NCBI GenBank assembly: GCA_029983695.1
Contig: JASBZB010000016.1
Coordinates: 24,353-88,352 of the forward strand
Origin: Lutispora sp003527145
GTDB lineage: Bacteria; Bacillota; Clostridia; Lutisporales; Lutisporaceae
DNA: 64,000 nt
Direction: 5' to 3'
A program made the position numbers and the translations under genes. Shown here piece by piece: positions 25,301 through 33,601 of the stretch (the first letter of the stretch is position 1; each line of letters starts with the position of its first letter). The notes under the pieces were generated by a model. That model worked only from the letters and a program-made list of their open reading frames with translations, searched no databases and was not told where the DNA came from.

Positions 25301-26082
25301 ATAGGATATATGAAGAGCTGCTGAAGAAAGGCTATGACAAGATTGAGGCCGAGGAATTGTCAAGAGCAAGGATATTCGGACCCGGCGAAGGAGAATACGG
25401 GACAGGCATAAGCAAGCTTATAGAGACTAAAAACTGGGAGAGAGAAGAACAAATAGGAGAAGCATATATTAAAAGCCTTAAGCATGTATATAGTGAAAAT
25501 TTCAGGGGCAGGGAATCAGAAGAATTGTTCGGCATGAATCTTATGGCAGTGGATATAGTTTCTCAGATAAGGAGCAATCATGAGTACGAGGTTACAGATC
25601 TGGATCACTATTATGAATATTTTGGAGGGCTTTCCAAGTCTGTGGAGATGGTAAAGGGGAAAAAGGCCGCTATATATATAACCGATACCACAGGCCGGAG
25701 AATAGAGACGGATAGGGTGGAAAAGTCTGTAGAAATGGGCGTGAGGACCAGGCTATTAAATCCAAAATGGATTGACGGCATGCTGGAGCACAGGTATCAC
25801 GGTGTCCAAAAAATAAGCGACAGATTTGAAAATATACTGGGCCTGGCTGCAACGACCAATAAGGTGGAAAATTGGGTGTTCAGCAAGATGCATTCCACCT
25901 ATGTGTCCGATGAAGAATTACGCAATCGCATGATAGAAAATAATCCCTGGGCTTATCACAAGATATTGGAAAGCTTGATGGAATATAATCAAAGAGGCTA
26001 TTGGAAGGCTACACAAGAGGAATTGTTGGAGCTAAGAGAAGAGTACCTCAAATTGGAGGGCAATATTGAAGAGAAATTATAG
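22348..26082 (+). CDS. cobN: CobN-type cobaltochelatase / Mg-chelatase H-like large subunit (copy 1)
   Basis: 1244 residues from ATG 22348 (AAAGGCGGTG upstream). It has the CobN/ChlH core, including HVGTHGTLEFLKGKECG beginning at His581, the block DMPHIYLYYCGNPAEA, AKRRSHAV, and the C-terminal NPKWIDGMLEHRYHGVQKI and NPWAYHKILESLMEYNQRG. In known complexes this subunit binds the tetrapyrrole and inserts Co2+ or Mg2+ with an ATPase of two AAA+ subunits; genes for such AAA+ subunits lie 17 kb downstream in the same direction. Riboswitch control and adjacent corrinoid-type transporters favour cobalt or corrinoids over magnesium, but the true substrate is inferred. A second copy is at 33594. Confidence 0.9.
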   Translation: MYKITVIAVSNAAIEDLASFYGSFKKEYGNILDLKVYFAYLPMKDERLEQMGKDIESSDFVIIDLMGATALVIEKTLASLTRCKGCILPIGNGGKEYLRLGSLNWDDFSKGGMGQKEPSKKKEVSMEAVQKMMDVAEKAGRIVPIGKLRDIKNFIQIGKYWRNAGLEEVKNMVLLILRDYGNVKSLPKPDAAREWEDFGIFDPAGERYFDDFKDYRKRYSIAEGKPLTAVLFYGHNYPNRIKECVVDILNKLEGFSNVMPIAFNKTNITDMKRLEGILKEAAGRKPDIIINLMSFRLGAGPMGGDAEAAVELLRDIGAPIFHPFLMTKKKEEEWLSSPSGLNPSEFLISVILPELDGCIETYPVGALENCGRSEELNLELNRLRIMDERLSKLASRLQNWIKLRRKDNRHKRIAIICYNYPPGEDNIFGGAFLDTFKSVDNILRNLKEEGYDIGSNESGELMEHFTAGKIVNSGAWANEESEKHMIIYPNAAYEKDFGKMGERNEMIEQWGTAPGEIMTNREGFMIPGIIKGNIFIGLQPTRGIHENPDKAYHDKKLLPHHQYLAYYKWLREEFKADAIIHVGTHGTLEFLKGKECGMSGECFPDRLVGDMPHIYLYYCGNPAEAMIAKRRSHAVLVGYQPPVFVEGELYGELAEIQALTDEYREAQRASPARCDAILANIKEKAEKNNMDGDLDVLEKELYRIGQSLIPRGLHIFGEAYDEEEAKDYAMAVAGYDRGECKSLRRIMAEEEGIDYDEALKNNDALALKTFDVKAKKSVEEYLSKGLEKGARFAGDFKSSMEYILSMMEKARSNNEMKGLLEVLDGRYLQAKLAGDTIRNPEVLPSGYNLFQFDPRFIPTMTAWERGFEIAENTLAKYKEDQGGYPQSTAVILWGLETSRTQGETVGQILGYLGVRLKKMKNAWEPAYEIIPLKELNRPRIDVVINICGFFRDMFPNIIEELNKIYKEISLLDEGEGSNYFIKNSNRIYEELLKKGYDKIEAEELSRARIFGPGEGEYGTGISKLIETKNWEREEQIGEAYIKSLKHVYSENFRGRESEELFGMNLMAVDIVSQIRSNHEYEVTDLDHYYEYFGGLSKSVEMVKGKKAAIYITDTTGRRIETDRVEKSVEMGVRTRLLNPKWIDGMLEHRYHGVQKISDRFENILGLAATTNKVENWVFSKMHSTYVSDEELRNRMIENNPWAYHKILESLMEYNQRGYWKATQEELLELREEYLKLEGNIEEKL

Positions 26083-26193
26083 TTATATATAGTTTTACTG
26101 CAATCGTTATCAGTCAGCAAAACAGAGATCACAAACTTATGCAAATGAGCTGTTGCAGTGTAAATATATTTACATAAATGGAGGATGATAAAA

Positions 26194-27240
26194 ATGAAAC
26201 TGAGAAAAATTGGATTCCTGCTGTTCATACTTATACTGGCAGTGAGTATGGGAGCGTGCAGCATTGAAACAGGAGTTGACACAGGTACAAAGGCTGCAGC
26301 AGGCGATGAAAACAAAAATTTGAGCATAGAAGCAATAGGAGAGGGTTATCCATTAACTATAAAGGATTTTGTCGGCTATGAAACAGTGCTGGATAAGAAG
26401 CCTGAGAGGACGGCAGTATTGTCAGGCACATCGCTTAATATATGGTATGATCTTGGCGGCAAATCTATATGCACCTCTAACATCTCAAAGAATATAAAGC
26501 TGTTAGCCGAGCACAAGGATGAAATAATCAACATTCCTTCCGTGGGAGCAACTTATTCCATAGATATGGAAAAGGTCATTGAGTATAAGCCTGATCTGGT
26601 AATTGCTCAAGAGGGCACTCAGGGAGAACAGGCAAAAAAGCTCAGAGATATGGGCTTTAAAGTGATCGTTTCCAGAATCAAGAGCTATGATGATGTGATG
26701 GCAGCCTATAGGGTCTTTGGGAAAATACTGAATTCAGAGGAAGCAGCAGAGAAACGAATAAGCGAAATCGAAAACAAGAGGCAAGAGCTGGTTTCCAAGC
26801 TGCCGCAACAGAAAACTTCGGTAATAATACTCTATTTAACCTCGAAGGCATTGGCGGTAAAGCTTGACAACAGTATAGCCGGAGATGTATCAAATATTTT
26901 AGGCCTCAAGAACATAGCTTCCGACTTGCCTCCGGATACCATAGGATCAGAGACGACTCCTCTTGATATAGAGTATATAGTTGAGAAGAATCCGGATTAT
27001 ATTTTGGTAACAAGCATGATATCCAGCAACGAGACTGCCAAAAAGACAATGGAGGAACAGTTTGCAGCCAGTCCTGCCTGGAAGGGAGTGAGGGCTGTAT
27101 CTGAAGGGCGTGTGATTTACCTTCCCCAAGAGTACTTCTTGTTCAATTCAGGACCATACTACGGAGAAGCTATAGAATATGTGGCAAGGAGCATATATCC
27201 GGAGGTGTATGGAGAGGTCAAGGATTGGTATGAAAAATAA
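26194..27240 (+). CDS. ABC transporter substrate-binding lipoprotein (BtuF/FepB-like)
   Basis: 348 residues from ATG 26194 (GGAGG nine bases upstream; ATG 26185 is too close). The signal sequence ends in a lipobox SMGAC with Cys22 to be lipidated. Two lobes of a class III periplasmic-binding protein follow (DFVGYETVLDKKPERTAVLSG; KVIEYKPDLVIAQEGTQG; later YIVEKNPDYILVTSM and FAASPAWKGVRAVSEGRVIYL). This family delivers cobalamin, haem or ferric siderophores. The riboswitch and CobN neighbours argue for a corrinoid or a cobalt chelate. It overlaps the permease gene by 11 bases. Confidence 0.88.
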   Translation: MKLRKIGFLLFILILAVSMGACSIETGVDTGTKAAAGDENKNLSIEAIGEGYPLTIKDFVGYETVLDKKPERTAVLSGTSLNIWYDLGGKSICTSNISKNIKLLAEHKDEIINIPSVGATYSIDMEKVIEYKPDLVIAQEGTQGEQAKKLRDMGFKVIVSRIKSYDDVMAAYRVFGKILNSEEAAEKRISEIENKRQELVSKLPQQKTSVIILYLTSKALAVKLDNSIAGDVSNILGLKNIASDLPPDTIGSETTPLDIEYIVEKNPDYILVTSMISSNETAKKTMEEQFAASPAWKGVRAVSEGRVIYLPQEYFLFNSGPYYGEAIEYVARSIYPEVYGEVKDWYEK

Positions 27241-28225
27241 AGCTTCGATCAGAGAGAGTAAAAGCTTTAAGATGGCCTTTATAGCAGCACTGGCAATGCT
27301 GGCAATAATCTGTTTTGTTTCGGGAAATGCAAAGGGAACCGTTGAAGTTAGCGTGAGGCGTATATTTGAGGTCATCATGAGTGATGACGGCAGTACTGAA
27401 AGGATGGTTATTTGGAACATACGTCTGCCCAGAATGGTTTTGGCGGCTTTGGTAGGCATAAATCTGGCTTTGGCCGGAGCCATACTGCAGGGGGTTATGA
27501 GCAATCCATTGGCCGACCCAGGCATTATAGGGATCAGCAGCGGTGCCGGACTTTTCGGTATAGCTATATTGGTGATGTTTCCTCAGCATCAGCAGTTTGT
27601 CACTATAGGAGCTTTCTTCGGGGCAATGCTGGCAGCTCTTATAATATACATTCTTGCCTGGAAAGGCGGAATACAACCTATACGTATAATACTGGCAGGA
27701 GTTGCCGTATCGGCCTTGTTCGGAGCAGGGATTTCAGCCACATTGGTTTTTTACAGCGATCGGGTTCATGGAGCATTATCCTTTATGAATGGCAGCCTTT
27801 CTGCCAGAAGCTGGCCGGAGGTGCAGACTATATTGCCCTACACCATTGCAGGGCTCCTTCTTGTCATTATATTTGCCGAAAAGCTAAATATTTTGATATT
27901 GGGAGATGATGTAGCAAGAGGCCTGGGCCTGAATGTCGAGGCTACAAGACTGGGTTTTACTGCTTTAGCAGCCTTCCTGGCAGCCAGCGCGGTAAGCGTC
28001 ATAGGCCTTTTAGGCTTTGTAGGGCTTATCGTACCTCACAGCATCAGGTTGATCTTGGGCAATGACTACAGATATATGTTCCCTGCTTCCGCATTATTAG
28101 GTTCAGTGCTTGTAATGCTCAGTGACACCTTTGCCAGAACGGTGCTAAGCCCTGTTGAAATTCCGGTAGGCATTGTCATGGCAGTGCTTGGAGCGCCCTT
28201 CTTTTTATATTTGCTGAGAAAGTAG
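27230..28225 (+). CDS. FecCD/BtuC-type ABC permease (copy 1)
   Basis: 331 residues, about nine to ten membrane helices. Family motifs: WNIRLPRMVLAALVGINLALAGAILQGVMSNPLADPGIIGISSGA near the N-terminus and GLLGFVGLIVPHSIRLILGNDYR near the end, the latter being the site that couples to the ATPase. Start ATG 27230 lies inside the end of the binding-protein gene. It forms the membrane channel of a BtuCDF-like importer. Confidence 0.92.
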   Translation: MKNKASIRESKSFKMAFIAALAMLAIICFVSGNAKGTVEVSVRRIFEVIMSDDGSTERMVIWNIRLPRMVLAALVGINLALAGAILQGVMSNPLADPGIIGISSGAGLFGIAILVMFPQHQQFVTIGAFFGAMLAALIIYILAWKGGIQPIRIILAGVAVSALFGAGISATLVFYSDRVHGALSFMNGSLSARSWPEVQTILPYTIAGLLLVIIFAEKLNILILGDDVARGLGLNVEATRLGFTALAAFLAASAVSVIGLLGFVGLIVPHSIRLILGNDYRYMFPASALLGSVLVMLSDTFARTVLSPVEIPVGIVMAVLGAPFFLYLLRK

Positions 28226-28227
28226 GG

Positions 28228-29031
28228 ATGAAAATGGGAAGCGACAATATATTGGAAATAAAAAATCTGAGCATAAGCTATAAGGATAATAAGATCATAG
28301 ATGATATAGATCTTGATATAAAGAGGGGTAAGATATATTCGGTCATAGGGCCCAACGGCTGCGGAAAAACCACTCTTATACGCGCTATGAGCAGAAATAT
28401 AAAGCCTCAAAAGGGGTACATACTTTTGTCCGGAAAAAATATTTTTAAAACGGGAACAAAAAATGTGGCCAGAAAAATGGCAGTTTTGTACCAAAGCAAC
28501 AGCACTATGAGCGATGCCACAGTAAGGCAGCTTGTACAGTATGGACGATTTGCATATAAACGGTGGTGGAAGGGTTTTGAGGAAGAGGATGTTAAGATCG
28601 TGGATTGGGCTTTGGAAAAGACAGGACTTGCCGCCTTCGAGAGCAGAAAGATAAATACGCTGTCGGGAGGAGAACGTCAAAGAGCATGGATAGCCATGGC
28701 CATAGCACAAAAGCCGGAGATACTTCTATTGGACGAACCTACTACATTTTTGGATATTTGTCATCAGCTTGAAATAATGGAACTGGTGGCAAAGCTCAAT
28801 AGGGAAGAAGGAATAACCATAGTCATGGTGCTCCATGACATAAATCACGCAGCAAGATACTCCGACGAGCTTATCGTGATCAAAGACCATAAGATATTTA
28901 AAAAGGGCGATCCTTGGACGATATTGAAAAGCGATGTTTTAAGGCGTGCTTTCAGGGTAGAGGCGCAAATAATCAGAGATGTGGAAACAAATAAGCCTAT
29001 ATTCTATGCGAAGAAAATGGTCATGCCTTGA
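28228..29031 (+). CDS. ABC transporter ATPase (BtuD/FecE-like, copy 1)
   Basis: 267 residues. Walker A GPNGCGKTTLI, signature LSGGERQRAWIAMAIAQ, Walker B ILLLDEPTTFLD and the switch histidine in VLHDINHAARY. Starts 2 bases after the permease stop. It powers the importer formed with the two genes before it. Confidence 0.93.
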   Translation: MKMGSDNILEIKNLSISYKDNKIIDDIDLDIKRGKIYSVIGPNGCGKTTLIRAMSRNIKPQKGYILLSGKNIFKTGTKNVARKMAVLYQSNSTMSDATVRQLVQYGRFAYKRWWKGFEEEDVKIVDWALEKTGLAAFESRKINTLSGGERQRAWIAMAIAQKPEILLLDEPTTFLDICHQLEIMELVAKLNREEGITIVMVLHDINHAARYSDELIVIKDHKIFKKGDPWTILKSDVLRRAFRVEAQIIRDVETNKPIFYAKKMVMP

Positions 29032-29059
29032 TCTGGAAGCGGCATAGAGGAGGTACTAA

Positions 29060-29665
29060 ATGAAAAAATCAACTTTGTATATCATATGCATCTTGCTCGT
29101 ATTCTCTTTAGTGCTTGGTGCATGCGGAAGGACAGTGAATAAAGCCGGAGAAGATCATGAAATAAAAGAAGCCGGCAAAATAAATGAAACTGAAGCTCAA
29201 AAAGCCCAAGATGTTCAAAAAGAGGATGAAAATGATATCACAGAACCTGAGCCCAATGAAGTTCAAGAAGCAAAAAAAGATTACCCCTTGATTATTAAGG
29301 ACATGCTGGGGAACAATGTGAAGATTGCAAAAAAACCGGAGAAAATTGCAGTAATATCGGGGAAACTTTTTGAATTGTTTTACTCTGCTGGGGGTGAATC
29401 CATTTGCAGAGTGGAAACAGAAGGGGGGAAGCCATCATGCGAAAACATGAAAAGTCTTCCCACAGTAGGCAAAGAATCCAATCCGGACATCATTGAGATT
29501 CTTGAGCTTGAGCCGGATCTTGTCATTGTTGAAGCAGGATCGCAAAATGCCATAGCTTCTGATTTGAAGAAAAACGAGATTATTGTGATTGCCTTAGAAA
29601 CAGGCAATGAAAGTAAGGACAAAAAGGCTGTAAAAATAATGAAGGAAGCAGCAGGAATTGATTAA
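29060..29665 (+). CDS. Lipoprotein with only the N-terminal lobe of an ABC binding protein
   Basis: 201 residues: lipoprotein signal (VLGAC, Cys22), an acidic/Glu-Lys linker (about 30-72), then YPLIIKDMLGNNVKIAKKPEK and ILELEPDLVIVEAGSQ, which align with the first lobe of the binding protein at 26194. The protein ends before the second lobe. It begins 28 bases after the ATPase gene with a good ribosome-binding site. It may be a degraded partial duplicate, cut short near the repeat at 29700, or a functional one-lobe lipoprotein. The sequence downstream of the stop does not encode the missing lobe in any obvious frame. Confidence 0.75.
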   Translation: MKKSTLYIICILLVFSLVLGACGRTVNKAGEDHEIKEAGKINETEAQKAQDVQKEDENDITEPEPNEVQEAKKDYPLIIKDMLGNNVKIAKKPEKIAVISGKLFELFYSAGGESICRVETEGGKPSCENMKSLPTVGKESNPDIIEILELEPDLVIVEAGSQNAIASDLKKNEIIVIALETGNESKDKKAVKIMKEAAGID

Positions 29666-29699
29666 ACGAGATTTTATTGCTATGAAAGTTCAGCTTCGT

Positions 29700-29730
29700 T
29701 GTCATCCTGAGGGTTACACCCGAAGGATCT
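29700..29730 (+). repeat. Fragment of the dispersed palindromic element
   Basis: TGTCATCCTGAGGGTTACAC followed by CCGAAGGATCT resembles the left half of the element at 22219. It lies 35 bases after the truncated lipoprotein gene. Confidence 0.5.
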
Positions 29731-29816
29731 AATATTTGGAGCAACGCTTTCGTTTATCGTAGCGCCGGTACTGCATGGGAAATCAATATTGAGTAAAAAT
29801 CAGGAGGGATTTTAAA

Positions 29817-31286
29817 ATGATGAATAAAACAAAAAAACTATTATCAGCTATAGTTGTATGTATTTTGATGGCAACAGCGTTATCAACGGTTGCTTTTGCA
29901 CAATCACCGATAAAAGTTGATGTAAATGGTAAAGAAATAAACCTTGGTGCTCATCAGCCCTATGTTGTAAATGGCAATGTTATGATGCCTCTTAGAGCGG
30001 TTTCAGAGGCTTTAGGTGCCAATGTATCTTGGGATGGGGAGAACAAAAACATTACCCTGTTAAGAGGGGATAATATTTACATAATGAAAGAGGGCAAAGC
30101 CAATGTATATGCAAATGGCAGAGTCTTCAAGCTCAGCCGGGCATCTGAGGCCAAAAATAATATATTATATGTTCCCCAGGATTTTATTCAAGCAGTGTTT
30201 GGGTTTCAACCTTCCTATGATGATAAATCCTTTAGGCTGAGCATAAAAATGAAAGCACTTCCGATCCATTTTTCTCAAAGCTTTAGAATTGAGTATATGG
30301 ATGATGGGAGCAAGCTTGTTACGGATGGGGAAAACATGAGGCTGCTTCTTGTGCCCCAGGGAAATGAAGCTCCAAAAGGCTATAAAGCTGATAAAATAGT
30401 AAGAATACCCCTAAAAAATGCCATGTGTGCATCTTCAACTCAAGTAGGCCCCCTTATTAAGCTGGGTGTTTTGGACAGCTTAAAGGCAGTAACTACTCCG
30501 GGGGAAAAATGGGTAACCGCCGAAGTAAAAGCGGCTTTCAATCAAGGAAAGGTAAAATATGTAGGCGGAGATGGCATGGGACAGCCTGATTATGAGCTTG
30601 TGAAAGCTGTTAATCCCGATATGGTATTTGCATACACCGGCGCATATGGGCAGCAGGCTATGATTGATAAACTATCTGAAATGGGTATCGGTTGCGCAGT
30701 CAATAACGAGTACCTGGAGTCCCACTATCTGGGCCGTATGGAATGGATAAAATTCATGGCAGCTTTCTATGACAAGGAATTAGAAGCAGAAAAAATATTA
30801 AATGACGCTGTTAAAGAGATTGACAATGTTTCAATAAAAATTGCAGGATATAAAGCACCAAAGATCTCCTGGGGAAACTCAAATAAAGGTACTGTTTATG
30901 TACCCAATGCCGGCTCTTATATTGGAAAGTGGATAGATATGGCCGGTGGGGATTATGCATTTAAGAATGTAGGAGCAGGTGCTGCCGGAAGCGTTAAGAT
31001 AAGTATGGAAGACTTTTATGCACAGTCAAAGGATGCAGACATTTTGATATACTCAAGTTTGATTACTTATCTTAAGAATCCTACTATTGAAGGTCTCATT
31101 GAAGAGAATCCGCTTCTTGCCGATATGAAGGCAGTAAAAAATGGAGATGTATGGGTGTATGGAGCAGACTGGTGGGAGACTATTCCTGACACAGACCGTT
31201 TTATAAAGGATATAGCATCAGTTTTTCATCCTGAAGCGTTTAAAGGATATAAAGGAGACAAGCTGATAAAGCTTCCAAGAAAATAA
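29817..31286 (+). CDS. Exported fusion: copper-amine-oxidase-N-like domain plus ABC substrate-binding domain
   Basis: 489 residues. Signal peptide about 1-29 (cut after AFA). Residues about 32-145 form a copper amine oxidase N-terminal-like (stalk) domain: VNGNVMMPLRAVSEALGANVSWDGENKNITL. The rest is a class III substrate-binding protein (KLGVLDSLKAVTTPGEKW; ELVKAVNPDMVFAYTGAYG; ENPLLADMKAVKNGDVWVYG). No lipobox is seen, so attachment may be via the stalk domain or the protein may be free. It feeds the permease/ATPase encoded next, forming a second importer in the cobalamin-controlled island. Confidence 0.85.
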   Translation: MMNKTKKLLSAIVVCILMATALSTVAFAQSPIKVDVNGKEINLGAHQPYVVNGNVMMPLRAVSEALGANVSWDGENKNITLLRGDNIYIMKEGKANVYANGRVFKLSRASEAKNNILYVPQDFIQAVFGFQPSYDDKSFRLSIKMKALPIHFSQSFRIEYMDDGSKLVTDGENMRLLLVPQGNEAPKGYKADKIVRIPLKNAMCASSTQVGPLIKLGVLDSLKAVTTPGEKWVTAEVKAAFNQGKVKYVGGDGMGQPDYELVKAVNPDMVFAYTGAYGQQAMIDKLSEMGIGCAVNNEYLESHYLGRMEWIKFMAAFYDKELEAEKILNDAVKEIDNVSIKIAGYKAPKISWGNSNKGTVYVPNAGSYIGKWIDMAGGDYAFKNVGAGAAGSVKISMEDFYAQSKDADILIYSSLITYLKNPTIEGLIEENPLLADMKAVKNGDVWVYGADWWETIPDTDRFIKDIASVFHPEAFKGYKGDKLIKLPRK

Positions 31287-31302
31287 AGGAGTACAACGTT
31301 TC

Positions 31303-31335
31303 AAATAGGGGTAATATCTTTTATTACTCCTATTT
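31303..31335 (+). promoter_or_regulatory. Intercistronic hairpin after the binding-protein gene
   Basis: AAATAGGGGTAATA and TATTACTCCTATTT form a 14-bp stem with a short loop and no following T run. Such hairpins after binding-protein genes often stabilise the upstream mRNA so that binding protein exceeds permease. Confidence 0.6.
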
Positions 31336-31361
31336 ATCTAATTGTGTTATGGAGGTTACTT

Positions 31362-32390
31362 ATGCAGTATAAATCATTGCATCGGGGCAAAACTTTTGTT
31401 GTTTTTATGCTTTTATCAGTAATTCTTGTTTTTGTTTTTTTGACCAGCATTGCCATAGGTTCCGTAAAGATTGACTTGCATGAAGTTGCAGAAATAATTA
31501 TAGAAAAAATTCAAGATGATTCTGTGAACTCCACTATTGTGTGGAGAATTCGTCTGCCCAGGGCATTGGCATCAATGATTGGAGGTGCTGCTATCGCAGT
31601 TGCCGGGTTATTATTGCAGGTTTTTTTCCGCAATCCCATTGTAGATTCTTATATCTTAGGTGTATCTTCAGGTTCGACTCTTTTTATAGCTTTATTAATG
31701 CTGGGAGGAGTTACTTTTGGATTTTCTACCCTATCGCCCTACACTCTTTTTATGGGAGCCTTTATGGGAGCTCTATCCGTTACGGCTATTATATTATTAG
31801 TTGCTTATAAGGTGAGGGATATTGTGACATTGCTGATAATTGGATTGATGATTGGCTATCTTTGCACAGCTGTCACAAATATACTAAAAATTTTTGCAGA
31901 GAATGAGAAGCTCAAGGAATTTGTCATTTGGACTATGGGAAGCTTTTCGGGATTTACATGGGAAAGGTTAAAAATAATGACTCTGATCGTTATACCCTTT
32001 TTATTAGGTGCTTTTCTCATTTCAAAGCCATTGAATGCATTTTTATTGGGCGAGGAATATGCAAAGAGCATGGGGGTAAATATAAGGTTCTTCAGAATCT
32101 GCATAATATTTGTATCCAGCGTGCTGACGGCTGCGGTTACGGCTTTTGCAGGCCCCATAGCCTTTATAGGCATGTCTGTACCGCATATCGCCAGGCTTTC
32201 TCTGAAGACCTCAGATAATAGGCTGCTCGTTCCATTTTCAATACTATTCGGAGCTATAATCACTGCTTTATGCGATCTTATTGCAAGAATACTCCTTGCG
32301 CCGGCAGAATTGACTATTAGCAGCGTCACCTCCTTCTTTGGAGTTCCAATTGTGATTTGGCTGCTTTTGAAACGGAGGACTCAGCTATGA
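31362..32390 (+). CDS. FecCD/BtuC-type ABC permease (copy 2)
   Basis: 342 residues from ATG 31362 (GGAGG at 31351). About nine to ten hydrophobic helices. WRIRLPRALASMIGGAAIAVAGLLLQVFFRNPIVD and AGPIAFIGMSVPHIARLSLKTSDNR are the family blocks. It is diverged from the first permease, so the two importers probably differ in ligand or affinity. The stop overlaps the ATPase start by 4 bases. Confidence 0.92.
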   Translation: MQYKSLHRGKTFVVFMLLSVILVFVFLTSIAIGSVKIDLHEVAEIIIEKIQDDSVNSTIVWRIRLPRALASMIGGAAIAVAGLLLQVFFRNPIVDSYILGVSSGSTLFIALLMLGGVTFGFSTLSPYTLFMGAFMGALSVTAIILLVAYKVRDIVTLLIIGLMIGYLCTAVTNILKIFAENEKLKEFVIWTMGSFSGFTWERLKIMTLIVIPFLLGAFLISKPLNAFLLGEEYAKSMGVNIRFFRICIIFVSSVLTAAVTAFAGPIAFIGMSVPHIARLSLKTSDNRLLVPFSILFGAIITALCDLIARILLAPAELTISSVTSFFGVPIVIWLLLKRRTQL

Positions 32391-33601
32391 GAATGTTGGA
32401 AACCAAGGATTTAACTGTAGGATATGGGCATAAAGAAGTGGTGAGAGGAATAAACATTGAGGCATTCAAGGGTCAGTTGCTTTGCATTTTAGGACCCAAT
32501 GGCTCAGGGAAGTCAACAGTGCTGAAATCCCTATCAAGGCTTTTAAAACCTTTGAAAGGCGATATTTACATTAAAGGTGAGAGCTTATCTGAAATAAAAA
32601 GCTCAAGGCTTTCTAAAATCCTTGCTGTGGTGCTGACAGAAAGGCTTAATGTTGGCTTTTTAAAATCCTTTGATATAGTTGCCATGGGAAGGTATCCTCA
32701 TACAGGCATTTTGGGAGGCTTAACAAAGCTTGATGAAGAAAAGGTCCGGAAATGCATTGCCATGGTCAATGGGGAGAACATTGCCCATAGATATTATAAT
32801 GAGCTCAGCGACGGGGAGAAGCAAAAGGTCTTGCTCGCTCGGGCTCTGGCTCAAGAACCGGAACTTATCATTCTTGATGAGCCCACTACCCATTTGGATG
32901 TAAAGCACAAGCTGGAAGTCATGGCTATTCTAAAAAAGCTCACTCGCCAAAAAGGAATTACAGTAATACTGTCCCTTCATGATATAGATATAGCATTAAA
33001 AAGCTGTGATAGGGCAGTCTTCGTGAAGAATGGCGAAATTACAGCCTTTGGTTCACCTGAAGCAATAGGAAGCAATAAGGCGATATCGGAGCTTTATGAT
33101 ATTAAAGATGCCGGCTTCAATGCTTTTATGGGTACCGTTGAATTCTCCAATAAAAATACTCCTTCTATTTTTGTGATGGGAGGCGGCGGCTATGGAACAC
33201 CTATTTACAGGCTTTTAACCAAAAACGGAGTAGGTGTAAATACAGGAATAATCCATGAGAATGATGTGGATTTTGAAATAGCAATGACCATGGGTTTAGA
33301 TATACAAAGTGAAAAGCCCTTCAGTGAGATTGGAGAGACATCACTGGTTAAGGCAAAGAGCATGATTGATGGGGTTCATGCTGTTATAGATTCGGGATGC
33401 CCCATAGGAGGTATAAACAAGAAGAATATGGAGCTTTTGACCTATGCATTGGAATCGGGTAAAAGGGTTTTGTCAATAAGAAGCAAGGAGGAATTATCCA
33501 ATTATTTAGGTGAAAATTCCATGAACATAGAATTTTGCGGCAATATTTCTAAAATCACGGACCTGGTGGCTTCGATACTGGAAGGAGGCAAGCATGTATA
33601 G
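32387..33601 (+). CDS. ABC ATPase (BtuD/FepC-like, copy 2) with C-terminal extra domain
   Basis: 404 residues from ATG 32387 (CGGAGGA upstream). The ABC domain covers about 1-250: Walker A GPNGSGKSTVLK, signature LSDGEKQKVLLARAL, Walker B IILDEPTTHLD, switch His in SLHDIDIAL. Residues about 258-404 add a domain not needed for transport, beginning SIFVMGGGGYGTPIYRLL, with a glycine-rich Rossmann-like start and a GCPIGGIN segment. Its role is unknown; a nucleotide- or corrinoid-sensing function is possible but not shown. It overlaps the next cobN start by 8 bases. Confidence 0.88.
   Translation: MRMLETKDLTVGYGHKEVVRGINIEAFKGQLLCILGPNGSGKSTVLKSLSRLLKPLKGDIYIKGESLSEIKSSRLSKILAVVLTERLNVGFLKSFDIVAMGRYPHTGILGGLTKLDEEKVRKCIAMVNGENIAHRYYNELSDGEKQKVLLARALAQEPELIILDEPTTHLDVKHKLEVMAILKKLTRQKGITVILSLHDIDIALKSCDRAVFVKNGEITAFGSPEAIGSNKAISELYDIKDAGFNAFMGTVEFSNKNTPSIFVMGGGGYGTPIYRLLTKNGVGVNTGIIHENDVDFEIAMTMGLDIQSEKPFSEIGETSLVKAKSMIDGVHAVIDSGCPIGGINKKNMELLTYALESGKRVLSIRSKEELSNYLGENSMNIEFCGNISKITDLVASILEGGKHV

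Noticed and set aside
22348..26082. Assignment of the CobN copies as magnesium chelatase H for chlorophyll synthesis
   Set aside because: No photosynthesis genes are present, and cobalamin riboswitch control with corrinoid-type transporters points to cobalt/corrinoids.
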